From the NCBI RefSeq assembly GCF_004328625.1, contig NZ_CP032229.1, positions 4,030,001 through 4,094,000 on the forward strand: DNA of 64,000 bases. Reading direction: 5' to 3'. Under the pieces are notes generated by a model. That model worked only from the letters and a program-made list of their open reading frames with translations, was not told the origin of the DNA and did not search any database. Positions 44,603 to 52,630 of the stretch are shown here, in pieces (positions within the stretch are counted from its first letter, which is position 1; every line of letters starts with the position of its first letter). Source of the stretch: Streptomyces seoulensis (GTDB taxonomy: Bacteria; Actinomycetota; Actinomycetes; Streptomycetales; Streptomycetaceae). The translations under genes and the position numbers were made by a program.

Positions 44603-45700
44603 GTGTCCGCAGTCTCCGACCGGCTCCCCGCCTTCCCCTGGGACAAGCTGGAGCCGTACAAGAGGACCGCCGCCGCGCACCCCGGCGGCATCGTCGACCT
44701 CTCCGTCGGCACCCCGGTCGACCCGGTTCCCGAGCTGATCCAGAAGGCGCTGGTCGACGCGGCCGACTCGCCGGGCTACCCGACGGTCTGGGGCACGCCC
44801 GCGCTGCGCGACGCGATCACCGGCTGGCTGGAGCGCCGCCTCGGCGCCCGGGACGTCACCCACCGGCACATGCTGCCGATCGTCGGCTCCAAGGAGCTCG
44901 TCGCCTGGCTGCCGACCCAGCTCGGGCTCGGCCCCGGCGACAAGGTCGCCTACCCGCGCCTGGCCTACCCGACCTACGAGGTCGGCGCCCGCCTCGCCCG
45001 CGCCGAGTACGAGGTCTACGACGACCCGCGCGAGCTGGACCCGACGAACCTCAAGCTGCTCTGGCTGAACTCGCCGTCCAACCCCACCGGCAAGGTCCTC
45101 TCCCAGGAGGAGCTGACCGGGATCGTGGCCTGGGCCCGCGAGCACGGCGTACTGATCGTCTCGGACGAGTGCTACCTGGAGCTCGGCTGGGAAACCGACC
45201 CGGTCTCGGTCCTGCACCCGGACGTCAACGGCGGCTCCTACGACGGCATCCTTGCCGTCCACTCCCTCTCCAAGCGGTCCAACCTGGCCGGTTACCGCGC
45301 GGCCTTCGTCGCGGGCGACCCGGCGGTGCTGATGCCGCTGCTGGAGATCCGCAAGCACGGCGGCATGATGACCTCCGCGCCGACCCAGGCCGCGGTGGTG
45401 GCCGCCCTCGGCGACGACGAGCACGTACGCCTCCAGCGCGAGCGCTACGCGGCCCGCCGCGACAGGCTCCGCGCGGCCCTTACGGCCCACGGCTTCCGCA
45501 TCGACCACAGCGAGGCCAGCCTCTACCTCTGGGCCACCCGCGGCGACTCCTGCTGGACCACGGTCGCCGCCCTGGCCGACCTCGGCATCCTGGTGGCCCC
45601 GGGCGACTTCTACGGCGAGGCGGGCGAGAAGCACGTCCGCGTGGCGCTGACGGCGACGGACGAGCGTATCGACGCGGCGGTGGCCCGCCTGACGGCGTGA
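44603..45700 (+). CDS. dapC: Succinyldiaminopimelate aminotransferase
   Basis: A 365-residue fold-type I PLP aminotransferase of the DapC kind, making N-succinyl-LL-diaminopimelate in lysine and peptidoglycan synthesis. Visible motifs: SPGYPTVWGTPALRDAI, NSPSNPTGK, the conserved Asp and Tyr in VSDECYLEL, the PLP Lys in HSLSKRSNLAG (K224) and the C-terminal carboxylate-binding Arg in KHVRVALTA. GTG 44603 (MSAVSDRLPAFPWDKLEPYK) has AAGGAAAGAG upstream and the usual N terminus. The neighbour fdxA and the downstream dapE fit the pathway. Confidence 0.93.
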   Translation: MSAVSDRLPAFPWDKLEPYKRTAAAHPGGIVDLSVGTPVDPVPELIQKALVDAADSPGYPTVWGTPALRDAITGWLERRLGARDVTHRHMLPIVGSKELVAWLPTQLGLGPGDKVAYPRLAYPTYEVGARLARAEYEVYDDPRELDPTNLKLLWLNSPSNPTGKVLSQEELTGIVAWAREHGVLIVSDECYLELGWETDPVSVLHPDVNGGSYDGILAVHSLSKRSNLAGYRAAFVAGDPAVLMPLLEIRKHGGMMTSAPTQAAVVAALGDDEHVRLQRERYAARRDRLRAALTAHGFRIDHSEASLYLWATRGDSCWTTVAALADLGILVAPGDFYGEAGEKHVRVALTATDERIDAAVARLTA

Positions 45701-45703
45701 GTG

Positions 45704-45747
45704 CATGACGAAGGGGTCCAGGGAACTCCCTGGACCCCTTCGTCATG
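45704..45747. terminator. Bidirectional terminator between dapC and the small secreted protein gene
   Basis: A 21-bp perfect inverted repeat (45704-45724 and 45727-45747, arm starting CATGACGAAGGGGTCCAGG) starting 4 bases after the dapC stop. Confidence 0.9.
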
Positions 45748-45762
45748 TTCGTCGTGCGACGA

Positions 45763-46050
45763 CTAGCCGAGCGGCAGACCCTTCAGCGGGAGGCCGCCCA
45801 GCACGTTCCCCGCCGCCTTGCCCGCCGCAGGCGCCGGCACGGCCTTCTTGACGGCCTTGCTGTCCGCCAGCCCGCCCACGGTCTTGTCCACGTGCGTCGC
45901 GCCGTCCAGCTTGGTCAGCCCGCCGAGGTCCGGCACCGCCGGCTGGTTGGTGGCCGCACCGGCGGTACCCGCGGCGCCGACCCCGGCGGCCGCCCCCGCG
46001 GCGACGAGCAGCGCGGCACGGGCGATACGGCGGGTCAGGGGGAGGGACAT
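45763..46050 (-). CDS. Small secreted protein, 95 aa
   Basis: A 95-residue protein with a Sec signal peptide (Arg pair, then ALLVAAGAAAGVGAAG, cleavage near AGA-AT). The mature part is short, cysteine-free and Ala/Gly/Lys/Leu-rich (VPDLGGLTKLDGATHVDKTVGG; LGGLPLKGLPLG). I recognise no domain; similar sequences are common in Streptomyces genomes with unhelpful names. ATG 46050 has GGAG 6 nt upstream. Confidence 0.78.
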   Translation of the reverse strand: MSLPLTRRIARAALLVAAGAAAGVGAAGTAGAATNQPAVPDLGGLTKLDGATHVDKTVGGLADSKAVKKAVPAPAAGKAAGNVLGGLPLKGLPLG

Positions 46051-46342
46051 GATGCTCCATTCGGCAGAAGAGAACGGTGTGGTGTCCGAGCCCGGACGCA
46101 CTGACTACCGCTCGAACCCGCCGAAGGTTGCGGACGCCGAAGGTAAAGACTGGATAACGCATCGCATTATCAGGTGTGGATAAAAACGGGCAAAGACCGT
46201 CCCGAAGAGGTCCCGCAGAATCCTTCCAGCTCATGCGCCGCAAGGGCTGAGGACCACTCCCGCACCCCTGCCCCCGGACGCGCCCCCCGACAACCCCCGC
46301 AACCCGTACGGGTAAGCCCCCGCACAAGCGTCCAAGCCCCGC
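46051..46342 (-). promoter_or_regulatory. AT-rich control region of the small secreted protein gene
   Basis: The stretch 46130-46200 is strikingly AT-rich for this genome. Minus-strand reading gives TTTGCC-N17-GATAAT as a possible promoter. An imperfect palindrome ATAACGC-N3-GCATTAT lies at about 46156-46172. The rest of this 292-bp region up to the next gene shows no supportable gene. Confidence 0.4.
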
Positions 46343-47341
46343 TCAGGACCCCGTGACGATCCGCACGGACGCCAGCGACGACTCCGCCCCGGCCGCCCCG
46401 GAGGACGGGGCCCTCACCGGATGCCAGTCCCCGCCGCCGTTGGACGCGGTCCACTCCCGCCCCTCGTACGTCACCCGAGTGATGCGCAGCGCCGAGGAGT
46501 TGGCGACCGCCCACTGTGCGAGCTGCCACCCCCGCTCCCGCTCGGTGCGCCCGTGGGTGTCCGTACGCGTGCCCTGCGGCACCGGCACGGTCACCGTCCG
46601 GCCGTGCGCGGTGGCGGTCACGCTGGGCGAGGGGGAGGGCGAGGGGACGGCCGTACCGCCCACCACCGCGCCGGTCTCCTGGAGCGCGTCCCGCCCGAAG
46701 TCCCGTACCAGCGCGGTCCGTACGGCGTCCGGGCGCGCCGCCTGGGCGGTGCGGGCGGTGCGGCCGTCGCAGGTCAGGGTGGCCGCCGAGCGGCCGGTGA
46801 GGGCGGCGGCCAGCAGCTTCGCGTCCGGCTCGTGCTTGGCGTACGCCTCCGGGAAGCCGCTGCGCTGCACCTTCTGCGCGGCGACGGTGAGCGGGAGTTC
46901 GGCGTAGCCGGGCACATGGGCGAGGTGCGCGTAGAAGATGCCCGCCGAGTACGCCGGGTCCATGATCTGCCGCTCGGTGCCCCAGCCCTGTGAGGGCCGC
47001 TGCTGGAACAGGCCGAGCGAATCCCGGTCTCCGTGGCCGATGTTGCGCAGCCCGGACTCCTGGAGCGCGGTGGCGAGCGCGATGGTCACGGCACGTTCGG
47101 GCATGCCGCGCCCGGTGCCGACGGCCGCGATGGTGGCCGCGTTCACGGCCTGTTCGGGCGTGAAGGCGTACGACACCGTCCTGTCCTGCACCGAGACCAC
47201 GGTGCAGCCGCGCGCGGCACCGCCTCCGGTGACGTACTGGACGACGAGGTACGCGCCGACACCGGCGAGCACGAGCAGGGCCGCACCGATCCGGAGCACA
47301 CGGCCGCGACGCTTGGGGCGAGAGGGGGACGGCTCTGACAC
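46343..47341 (-). CDS. Membrane-anchored lysozyme-like (transglycosylase-fold) protein
   Basis: A 332-residue protein with a short basic N terminus and one membrane segment (VLRIGAALLVLAGVGAYLVVQYV, about 14-36), then an extracytoplasmic domain. The segment IALATALQESGLRNIGHGDRDSLGLFQQRPSQGWG has the lytic-transglycosylase pattern: a Glu in ALQESGLRN and then GLFQQRPSQGWG. A Pro/Ser linker and a C-terminal domain (WQLAQWAVANSSALRITRVTYEGREW) follow. It likely acts on or binds the cell wall. GTG 47341 lacks a ribosome binding site but has a -10-like element 6 nt upstream. Homologues are sometimes misnamed heavy-metal transporters. Confidence 0.82.
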   Translation of the reverse strand: MSEPSPSRPKRRGRVLRIGAALLVLAGVGAYLVVQYVTGGGAARGCTVVSVQDRTVSYAFTPEQAVNAATIAAVGTGRGMPERAVTIALATALQESGLRNIGHGDRDSLGLFQQRPSQGWGTERQIMDPAYSAGIFYAHLAHVPGYAELPLTVAAQKVQRSGFPEAYAKHEPDAKLLAAALTGRSAATLTCDGRTARTAQAARPDAVRTALVRDFGRDALQETGAVVGGTAVPSPSPSPSVTATAHGRTVTVPVPQGTRTDTHGRTERERGWQLAQWAVANSSALRITRVTYEGREWTASNGGGDWHPVRAPSSGAAGAESSLASVRIVTGS

Positions 47342-47347
47342 GCGTAC

Positions 47348-47353
47348 AAGGTA
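47348..47353 (-). promoter_or_regulatory. -10-like element, leaderless start of the lysozyme-like gene
   Basis: On the minus strand TACCTT ends 6 nt before GTG 47341; no Shine-Dalgarno is present. It lies 72 bp from the opposite-facing dapE -10, so two leaderless promoters are back to back. Confidence 0.4.
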
Positions 47354-47425
47354 CTGGAGCCCACGAGGGGTCCCGTCGCGGGCCCGCGCCCGGTGAGCAC
47401 GGCGGGCCCCGTGCCCGGCGGGCGT

Positions 47426-47431
47426 TAGGGT
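47426..47431 (+). promoter_or_regulatory. -10 element, leaderless start of dapE
   Basis: TAGGGT, a perfect TAGRRT, ends 7 nt before ATG 47439 and no Shine-Dalgarno is present. Confidence 0.5.
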
Positions 47432-47438
47432 CACCAGC

Positions 47439-48518
47439 ATGGCCGACACCACCCTTGACCTCACGCTGGACGCCGCCGAGCTGACCGCCCGGCTCGTGGA
47501 CATCCCGTCGGAGAGCGGCACGGAGAAGCCCCTCGCGGACGCGATCGAGGCCGCGCTGCGCGCTCTGCCCCACCTCACGGTGGAGCGCTTCGGCAACAAC
47601 GTCCTCGCCCGCACCGATCTGGGCCGCGCCGAACGCGTCATCCTCGCCGGGCACATCGACACCGTGCCGATCGCGGAGAACGTCCCCTCCCGTCTCGACG
47701 GGGACGGCGTGCTGTGGGGCTGCGGCACCTGCGACATGAAGGCCGGCGTCGCGGTCCAGCTCCGGATCGCGGCCACCGTGCCGGAGCCCAACCGCGACCT
47801 GACCTTCGTCTTCTACGACAACGAGGAGGTCGCCGCCGAGCTGAACGGCCTCAAGCACCTCGCCGAGGCCCGCCCGGAGTGGCTCCGGGGCGACTTCGCG
47901 GTGCTTCTGGAGCCCTCCGACGGCGAGGTCGAGGGCGGCTGCCAGGGCACCCTCCGAGTGCTGCTGAGGACCAAGGGCGAGCGGGCCCACTCCGCGCGCG
48001 GCTGGATGGGCTCCAACGCCATCCACGCGGCCGCCCCGATCCTCTCCCGCCTCGCCTCCTACGAGCCCCGGTGGCCGGTGATCGACGGTCTGGAGTACCG
48101 CGAGGGCCTGAACGCGGTCCGTATCGGCGGGGGAGTGGCCGGCAACGTCATCCCGGACGAGTGCGTGGTCACCGTCAACTTCCGCTACGCCCCCGACCGC
48201 ACCGAGGAGGAGGCGATCGCGCACGTGCGTGAGGTGTTCGCGGACTGCGGGGTCGAGGAGTTCGTGATCGACGACCACAGCGGCGCCGCCCTGCCCGGCC
48301 TGTCCCACCCGGCCGCCGCGGCCTTCATCGAGGCGGTCGGCGGCACCCCGATGCCCAAGTACGGCTGGACGGACGTCTCCCGCTTCGCCTCCCTCGGCAT
48401 CCCGGCGGTCAACTACGGTCCCGGCAATCCGCACCTGGCGCACAAGCGGGACGAGCGGGTCGAGGTGGCCAAGGTCCTCGCCGGTGAGGAGCGGCTGCGC
48501 GCCTGGCTCACCGCGTGA
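47439..48518 (+). CDS. dapE: Succinyl-diaminopimelate desuccinylase
   Basis: A 359-residue M20-family dinuclear zinc hydrolase that releases LL-diaminopimelate for lysine and peptidoglycan synthesis. Metal ligands and catalytic residues: H72 and D74 (AGHIDTVP), D99 (GTCDMK, bridging), E129 (catalytic base) and E130 (DNEEV), followed by the lid domain ([19 protein letters not shown]) and the last His in [13 protein letters not shown]. The length fits actinobacterial DapE. It probably has a leaderless mRNA. The companion gene dapD, adjacent in mycobacteria, is not in the window. Confidence 0.94.
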   Translation: MADTTLDLTLDAAELTARLVDIPSESGTEKPLADAIEAALRALPHLTVERFGNNVLARTDLGRAERVILAGHIDTVPIAENVPSRLDGDGVLWGCGTCDMKAGVAVQLRIAATVPEPNRDLTFVFYDNEEVAAELNGLKHLAEARPEWLRGDFAVLLEPSDGEVEGGCQGTLRVLLRTKGERAHSARGWMGSNAIHAAAPILSRLASYEPRWPVIDGLEYREGLNAVRIGGGVAGNVIPDECVVTVNFRYAPDRTEEEAIAHVREVFADCGVEEFVIDDHSGAALPGLSHPAAAAFIEAVGGTPMPKYGWTDVSRFASLGIPAVNYGPGNPHLAHKRDERVEVAKVLAGEERLRAWLTA

Positions 48519-48624
48519 CGCCCGCACCACGCGGCGCCGCGTTCCGGACATGCTCACGTCCCCCCTCCGTAACGGTTGCGGATCTAGGCTGAGGACGAAA
48601 TACCGGCAAGCGGAGGGAGCGCAC

Positions 48625-49383
48625 ATGGCTACCGGAAACCCCGAGGGGAAGAAGCGCCCACCGGACGAGCAGCGGCTCGGCCCGGTGCTCCGGCGGCGGG
48701 GCCAGGTGCAGGCCAGCACCACGGACCAGCGGCTGCTGGACGAGCGCGCCCCCACCGACTGGGTGCACACCGACCCCTGGCGGGTGCTGCGCATCCAGTC
48801 GGAGTTCATCGAGGGCTTCGGCACCCTCGCCGAGATCCCGCCCGCGATCAGCGTGTTCGGCTCGGCCCGGACCCCGGTCGACTCGCCGGAGTACGAGGCG
48901 GGTGTGCGGCTCGGGCGGGGTCTGGTCGAGGCCGGCTGGGCGGTGATCACCGGGGGCGGTCCCGGCGCCATGGAGGCGGCCAACAAGGGCGCGCTGGAGG
49001 CGGGCGGCCTCTCGATCGGCCTCGGCATCGAGCTGCCCTTCGAGCAGGGGCTCAACCAGTACGTCGACATCGGACTCAACTTCCGGTACTTCTTCGTCCG
49101 GAAAATGATGTTCGTGAAGTACGCGCAGGGCTTCGTCGTGCTGCCCGGCGGGCTCGGCACGCTGGACGAGCTGTTCGAGGCGCTCACCCTGGTGCAGACC
49201 CAGAAGGTGACCCGCTTCCCGATCGTGCTGTTCGGCAGCGAGTACTGGGGCGGCCTGATGGACTGGCTGCGGAACACGCTGGTCGCGCAGGGCAAGGCGG
49301 CGGAGAAGGACCTGATGCTGTTCCACGTGACGGACGACGTGGACGAGGCGGTCGCGCTGGTGTCCAAGGAAGCGGCGCGTTAG
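48625..49383 (+). CDS. LOG-family nucleoside 5'-monophosphate phosphoribohydrolase (TIGR00730)
   Basis: A 252-residue Rossmann-fold enzyme that cleaves the N-glycosidic bond of cytokinin-type or other nucleotide monophosphates. Signature motifs GGGPGAMEAANKGA and PGGLGTLDELFEALTLVQ (PGGxGTxxE) are present, and an Arg-rich N-terminal extension of about 60 residues precedes the domain (ISVFGSART). ATG 48625 has CGGAGGGAG upstream, and TAGGCT (48585-48590) is a plausible -10 giving a leader of about 28 nt. The M. tuberculosis counterpart (Rv1205) degrades cytokinins, as I recall. Confidence 0.92.
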   Translation: MATGNPEGKKRPPDEQRLGPVLRRRGQVQASTTDQRLLDERAPTDWVHTDPWRVLRIQSEFIEGFGTLAEIPPAISVFGSARTPVDSPEYEAGVRLGRGLVEAGWAVITGGGPGAMEAANKGALEAGGLSIGLGIELPFEQGLNQYVDIGLNFRYFFVRKMMFVKYAQGFVVLPGGLGTLDELFEALTLVQTQKVTRFPIVLFGSEYWGGLMDWLRNTLVAQGKAAEKDLMLFHVTDDVDEAVALVSKEAAR

Positions 49384-49389
49384 TACCGC

Positions 49390-49426
49390 CCCCCTGGGGC
49401 CGGCTCCGGGAGCCGCCCCCAGGGGG
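49390..49426. terminator. Bidirectional hairpin between the LOG gene and folP
   Basis: An outer 10-bp stem (CCCCCTGGGG 49390-49399 with 49417-49426), one C-C mismatch, then an inner 5-bp stem (49401-49405 with 49411-49415) and a 5-nt loop. Confidence 0.8.
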
Positions 49427-49435
49427 AGATCCCCG

Positions 49436-50296
49436 TCAGGCGAGGCCCCTGCGGGCCGTCGCGGGGGGCCGGTGGCCCGCGATCGACGCCACCATGTCCA
49501 GCACCTGCCGGGTCTCCGCGACCTCGTGCACCCGGTACACCTGCGCCCCGAGCCACGCCGAGACCGCCGTGGTCGCCAGCGTGCCGATGAGCCGCTCCTT
49601 GACCGGGCGGTCCAGCGTCTCCCCGACGAAGTCCTTGTTGGACAGCGACACCAGCACCGGCCAGCCCGTCGCCACCATCTCGTCCAGCCGGCGCGTGGCC
49701 TCCAGGCTGTGCCGGGTGTTCTTGTTGAAGTCGTGCCCCGGATCGATCAGCACCGACTCGCGCGGTACCCCCAGCGCCACCGCCCGCTCGGCCAGCCCCA
49801 CGGTCACGTCGAGGACGTCGGCCATCACGTCGTCGTAGGCCACCCGGTGCGGCCGGGTACGGGGCTCCGCGCGACCGGCGTGCGTGCACACCAGGCCCAC
49901 CCGATGGCGGGCCGCTACCTCCGCCAGGCCGGGGTCCACACCGCCCCACGCGTCGTTCAGCAGGTCCGCGCCCGCCTCGCACACCGCCTCGCCGACCTCG
50001 GCCCGCCAGGTGTCCACGCTGATGATCACGTCGGGGAAGCGGCGCCGGACCTCCGCCACGAAACCGACCGTGCGCCGGGCCTCCTCCTCGGCGGTGACCT
50101 CCTCGCCCGGCCCGGCCTTCACCCCGCCGATGTCGACGATGGCCGCGCCCTCGGCCACGGCGCGCTCCACACGCGCGAGGGCGGCGTCGTCGGCGAACGT
50201 CGCGCCCCGGTCGTAGAAGGAGTCCGGGGTCCGGTTGACGATCGCCATGATCACCGGTTCGTGTGCCCCGAATTCCCGCTTGCCCAGCCTGAGCAT
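49436..50296 (-). CDS. folP2: Dihydropteroate synthase homologue, FolP2 type
   Basis: A 286-residue TIM-barrel protein of the DHPS family. The loop-1 motif reads VNRTPDSFYDRGATF instead of the canonical NVTPDSFSDGG; this variant characterises the second actinobacterial copy (FolP2, Rv1207 in M. tuberculosis), which, as I recall, does not replace FolP1. Pterin-site features remain: VDIGGVKAGPGEEV in place of DIGGESTRPG, ISVDTWRAEV, LLNDAWGG, VLIDPGHDFNKN and the SLSNKDFVGE loop. The true folate enzyme is probably encoded elsewhere. ATG 50296 has GAGGAGAGG upstream. The neighbours (LOG, DivIVA-domain, tag genes) match the mycobacterial folP2 locus. Confidence 0.9.
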   Translation of the reverse strand: MLRLGKREFGAHEPVIMAIVNRTPDSFYDRGATFADDAALARVERAVAEGAAIVDIGGVKAGPGEEVTAEEEARRTVGFVAEVRRRFPDVIISVDTWRAEVGEAVCEAGADLLNDAWGGVDPGLAEVAARHRVGLVCTHAGRAEPRTRPHRVAYDDVMADVLDVTVGLAERAVALGVPRESVLIDPGHDFNKNTRHSLEATRRLDEMVATGWPVLVSLSNKDFVGETLDRPVKERLIGTLATTAVSAWLGAQVYRVHEVAETRQVLDMVASIAGHRPPATARRGLA

Positions 50297-50451
50297 CCCC
50301 TGTGACCTCTCCTCGTGCCTCGGACGTCCGGCGCCTCGCGGCCCGGACTGTCAGCCTCGCATGGCACGATCGGACCCAGACACATCCGGCTTCCGGACGC
50401 GGGGTCCGAAGGGCCCGCCGTCCGGCACATCGAGCTTGGGGAACCCTGGCG

Positions 50452-50799
50452 ATGCTGATGTTCTTGTTCCTGGTCCTCGCGCTGGCCGTCGTGGTCGGCG
50501 CGGTGACGCTCGCCGTGGTGGGCGGCGGCGAGAGCGCCCCGCTCCAGGACGCCGCGCCCGAGCGGCTCCAGGACCCGCTGCCCGCGGACCGCCCGCTGCA
50601 CGGCACCGATGTGGAGAGCCTGCGCTTCCCGGTCGCCGCGCGCGGCTACCGCATGGCCGACGTGGACGACGCGCTCAGCCGCCTGGCCGCCGAACTCGGC
50701 GAGCGGGACGCCCGGATCGCCGACCTGCAGAGCGCCCTCGCCGGTGCCCGCGCGGTGCAGCCCCGCCCGGACGGGCCCGGCCCGGAGGACCTCCGATGA
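50452..50799 (+). CDS. DivIVA-domain small membrane protein
   Basis: A 115-residue protein with an N-terminal membrane anchor (FLFLVLALAVVVGAVTLAVVGG) and a short DivIVA-type helix region (LRFPVAARGYRMADVDDALSRLAAELGERDARIADLQ), the FPxxxRGYxxxxVDxxL pattern that occurs in polar-growth proteins. It matches the Rv1209 position of the mycobacterial locus. ATG 50452 has GGGGAA upstream. The stop overlaps tag by 4 nt. It could be a small membrane-tethered partner of the polar growth machinery; this is inference. Confidence 0.85.
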   Translation: MLMFLFLVLALAVVVGAVTLAVVGGGESAPLQDAAPERLQDPLPADRPLHGTDVESLRFPVAARGYRMADVDDALSRLAAELGERDARIADLQSALAGARAVQPRPDGPGPEDLR

Positions 50800-51392
50800 G
50801 CACCGGGGAGGCCCTCGCCGGGGCGGACGGCGCGCTGCGCTGCCCCTGGGCGCTGTCCACCGAGGACTATGTCGCCTACCACGACGACGAGTGGGGGCGC
50901 CCGGTGCACGGGGACGACGCCCTTTTCGAGCGGCTCAGCCTGGAGGCGTTCCAGTCCGGGCTGTCCTGGATCACGATCCTGCGGCGCCGGCCCACCTTCC
51001 GGCTCGCCTTCGCCGGCTTCCGGATCGAGAAGGTCGCCGCCTTCACCGAGGCGGACCGCGAGCGCCTCCTCGCCGACCCCGGCATCATCCGCAACCGCGC
51101 CAAGGTGGACGCCACGCTCGCCAACGCGCGCGTGCTGGCCGGCTGGTCCGAGGGCGAGCTGGACGAGCTGATCTGGTCCCACGCCCCCGACCCGGCGGCG
51201 CGTCCCGTGCCCAAGGTGCTGGGTGACGTGGCCGCGGTGACCCCCGAGTCCACCGCGCTGTCCAAGGCGCTGAAGAAGCGCGGCCTGAAGTTCGTCGGCC
51301 CCACCACGGCGTACGCCCTGATGCAGGCGTGCGGCCTGGTCGACGACCACCTCGAAGCCTGCGTCAGCCGGGGCGCGGCCACGCGCGGCTGA
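50796..51392 (+). CDS. tag: DNA-3-methyladenine glycosylase I
   Basis: A 198-residue base-excision repair glycosylase removing 3-methyladenine. Zinc ligands of the snap motif are recognisable: Cys in RCPWALS near residue 16, His in AYHDDEWGRPVHG, and a C-terminal His and Cys pair in DDHLEACVSR. Core segments LSLEAFQSGLSWITILRRRPTFRLAFAGF and KRGLKFVGPTTAYALMQACG are those of Tag. ATG 50796 overlaps the upstream stop (ATGA) with GGAGG 8 nt before. Confidence 0.94.
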   Translation: MSTGEALAGADGALRCPWALSTEDYVAYHDDEWGRPVHGDDALFERLSLEAFQSGLSWITILRRRPTFRLAFAGFRIEKVAAFTEADRERLLADPGIIRNRAKVDATLANARVLAGWSEGELDELIWSHAPDPAARPVPKVLGDVAAVTPESTALSKALKKRGLKFVGPTTAYALMQACGLVDDHLEACVSRGAATRG

Positions 51393-51398
51393 GACGCG

Positions 51399-51444
51399 GA
51401 ACGGCCGGGGCGGGGGTAAATCAGCTTGCCCCGCCCGGCCGTTC
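51399..51444. terminator. Bidirectional hairpin between tag and the enoyl-CoA hydratase gene
   Basis: A 16-bp stem (51399-51415 with 51429-51444, arm starting GAACGGCCGGG) with one bulged G and a 13-nt loop. Confidence 0.8.
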
Positions 51445-51451
51445 AGGAGGA

Positions 51452-52258
51452 TCAGCGGCCCACGTACTTGGGCTTCTCCTTCTGCACGAACGCCTGCACG
51501 GCGATGACGTGGTCCTCGGAGGCGCCCGCGCGGGTCTGGAGCTCGTCCTCCTTCTCCAGCGCCTCGTCCAGCGAGTGCGTCAGCCCGTACGCCACCGCCT
51601 CCTTGATCGCCGCGTAGGCGACCGTCGGGCCCTCGGCCAGGGCACGGGCCACCTTCTCCGCCTCGGCGCGCAGCTCGGCCGCCGGGACGACCCGGTTGGC
51701 GATGCCCAGCTCCAGCGCCTCCTGGGCGCCGATGGTGCGCGGGAAGAGCAGCAGGTCGGTGGCGCGGCTCGTGCCGATCACGCGGGGCAGCGTCCAGGAG
51801 ATGCCGGAGTCCGCGCTGAGCGCCACGCCCGCGAACGAGGTGTTGAACGCGGCGGTGTCCGCCACCAGGCGGTAGTCCGCGAGCAGCGCGAAACCGAAGC
51901 CCGCGCCGGCCGCCACGCCGTTGACGGCGGCGATCACCGGCTTCTTCGCACCCGCCAGCGCCCGCGCGATCGGGTTGTAGTGCTCCTTGACCGTGCTCAT
52001 CGTCTGGCCGCCGCCCCCGCCCTCCCGGTCGGCGGCGAGCAGCCCGATGTGCTCCTTGAGGTCCTGGCCCACACAGAACGCCCGGTCGCCCGCCGCGGTC
52101 AGCAGGATCGCCCGCACCGCGTCGTCCGCCGCCGCGGCCTCGACGGCCTCGCGCAGGGCGTTCTTGGTGGCGATGTTCAGCGCGTTCATCGCCTCGGGGC
52201 GGTTCAGCGTGATCGTGGCGAGCCCGTCGGTCACCTCGTGGAGCACGGTGTCGGCCAT
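51452..52258 (-). CDS. Enoyl-CoA hydratase/isomerase family protein
   Basis: A 268-residue crotonase-fold enzyme acting on acyl-CoA thioesters. Oxyanion-hole segments AFCVGQDLKEH and AAVNGVAAGAGFGFALLADYRL are clear. The catalytic position around FAGVALSADSGISWTLPRVIG has Asp (SADSG), like PaaG/MenB-related isomerases, rather than the two Glu of a classical hydratase, so an isomerase or unusual hydratase activity is possible. ATG 52258 has GGAGGGG 7 nt upstream. The leader holds a 24-bp palindrome that suggests repression by a TetR-type regulator. Confidence 0.9.
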   Translation of the reverse strand: MADTVLHEVTDGLATITLNRPEAMNALNIATKNALREAVEAAAADDAVRAILLTAAGDRAFCVGQDLKEHIGLLAADREGGGGGQTMSTVKEHYNPIARALAGAKKPVIAAVNGVAAGAGFGFALLADYRLVADTAAFNTSFAGVALSADSGISWTLPRVIGTSRATDLLLFPRTIGAQEALELGIANRVVPAAELRAEAEKVARALAEGPTVAYAAIKEAVAYGLTHSLDEALEKEDELQTRAGASEDHVIAVQAFVQKEKPKYVGR

Positions 52259-52282
52259 GGCGCGTCCCCTCCGTTTCGCGTG

Positions 52283-52306
52283 ACGACGTACCGGCCGGTA
52301 CGTCGT
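52283..52306. promoter_or_regulatory. 24-bp perfect palindrome, probable repressor operator
   Basis: The half-site ACGACGTACCGG is repeated in perfect inversion without spacer, 25 bp upstream of the enoyl-CoA hydratase start. Its core TACCGGCCGGTA resembles operators of TetR-family acyl-CoA/phenylacetyl-CoA regulators. No regulator gene adjoins it. Confidence 0.6.
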
Positions 52307-52487
52307 TGTCCGGGGACAGCATGGCGGAGATCCCGGCCCGGCAGTCGCACCGGACGTGTGACCTGCGTCTAACAAAACCGCCACAGAGGTGGCCGGGGAG
52401 TGTGCCGAGGGTGGCGCAGTATCGCAGGCACATCCCCGCTTTGAGTGGTTTTGCTCGCGCGCGTTGCCCAAGCGATGCGGACCGATG

Positions 52488-52518
52488 TTGGTCATCGGGT
52501 CCTGGGATGCGGGATAAT
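52488..52518 (+). promoter_or_regulatory. Candidate promoter of the DUF3117 gene
   Basis: TTGGTC (52488-52493), a 19-bp spacer and GATAAT (52513-52518). The leader to ATG 52631 would be about 105 nt. The remaining part of the 372-bp region between the palindrome and this promoter shows no supportable gene. Confidence 0.4.
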
Positions 52519-52630
52519 GGCTGGGAAGCAATGTGTTCGATGCCGGTGTCGCGCGTCCCTCCTGGACCGCGGGTGCCCTCCGTGGGGTCGTCGGCAGACG
52601 ATGAGCCTGGTTTCAGGAAGGGGTACGAGC

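Noticed and set aside
46170..49367. 1065-codon minus-strand frame across dapE and the LOG gene
   Set aside because: Shadow of dapE and the LOG gene joined to an antisense extension of the neighbouring frame.
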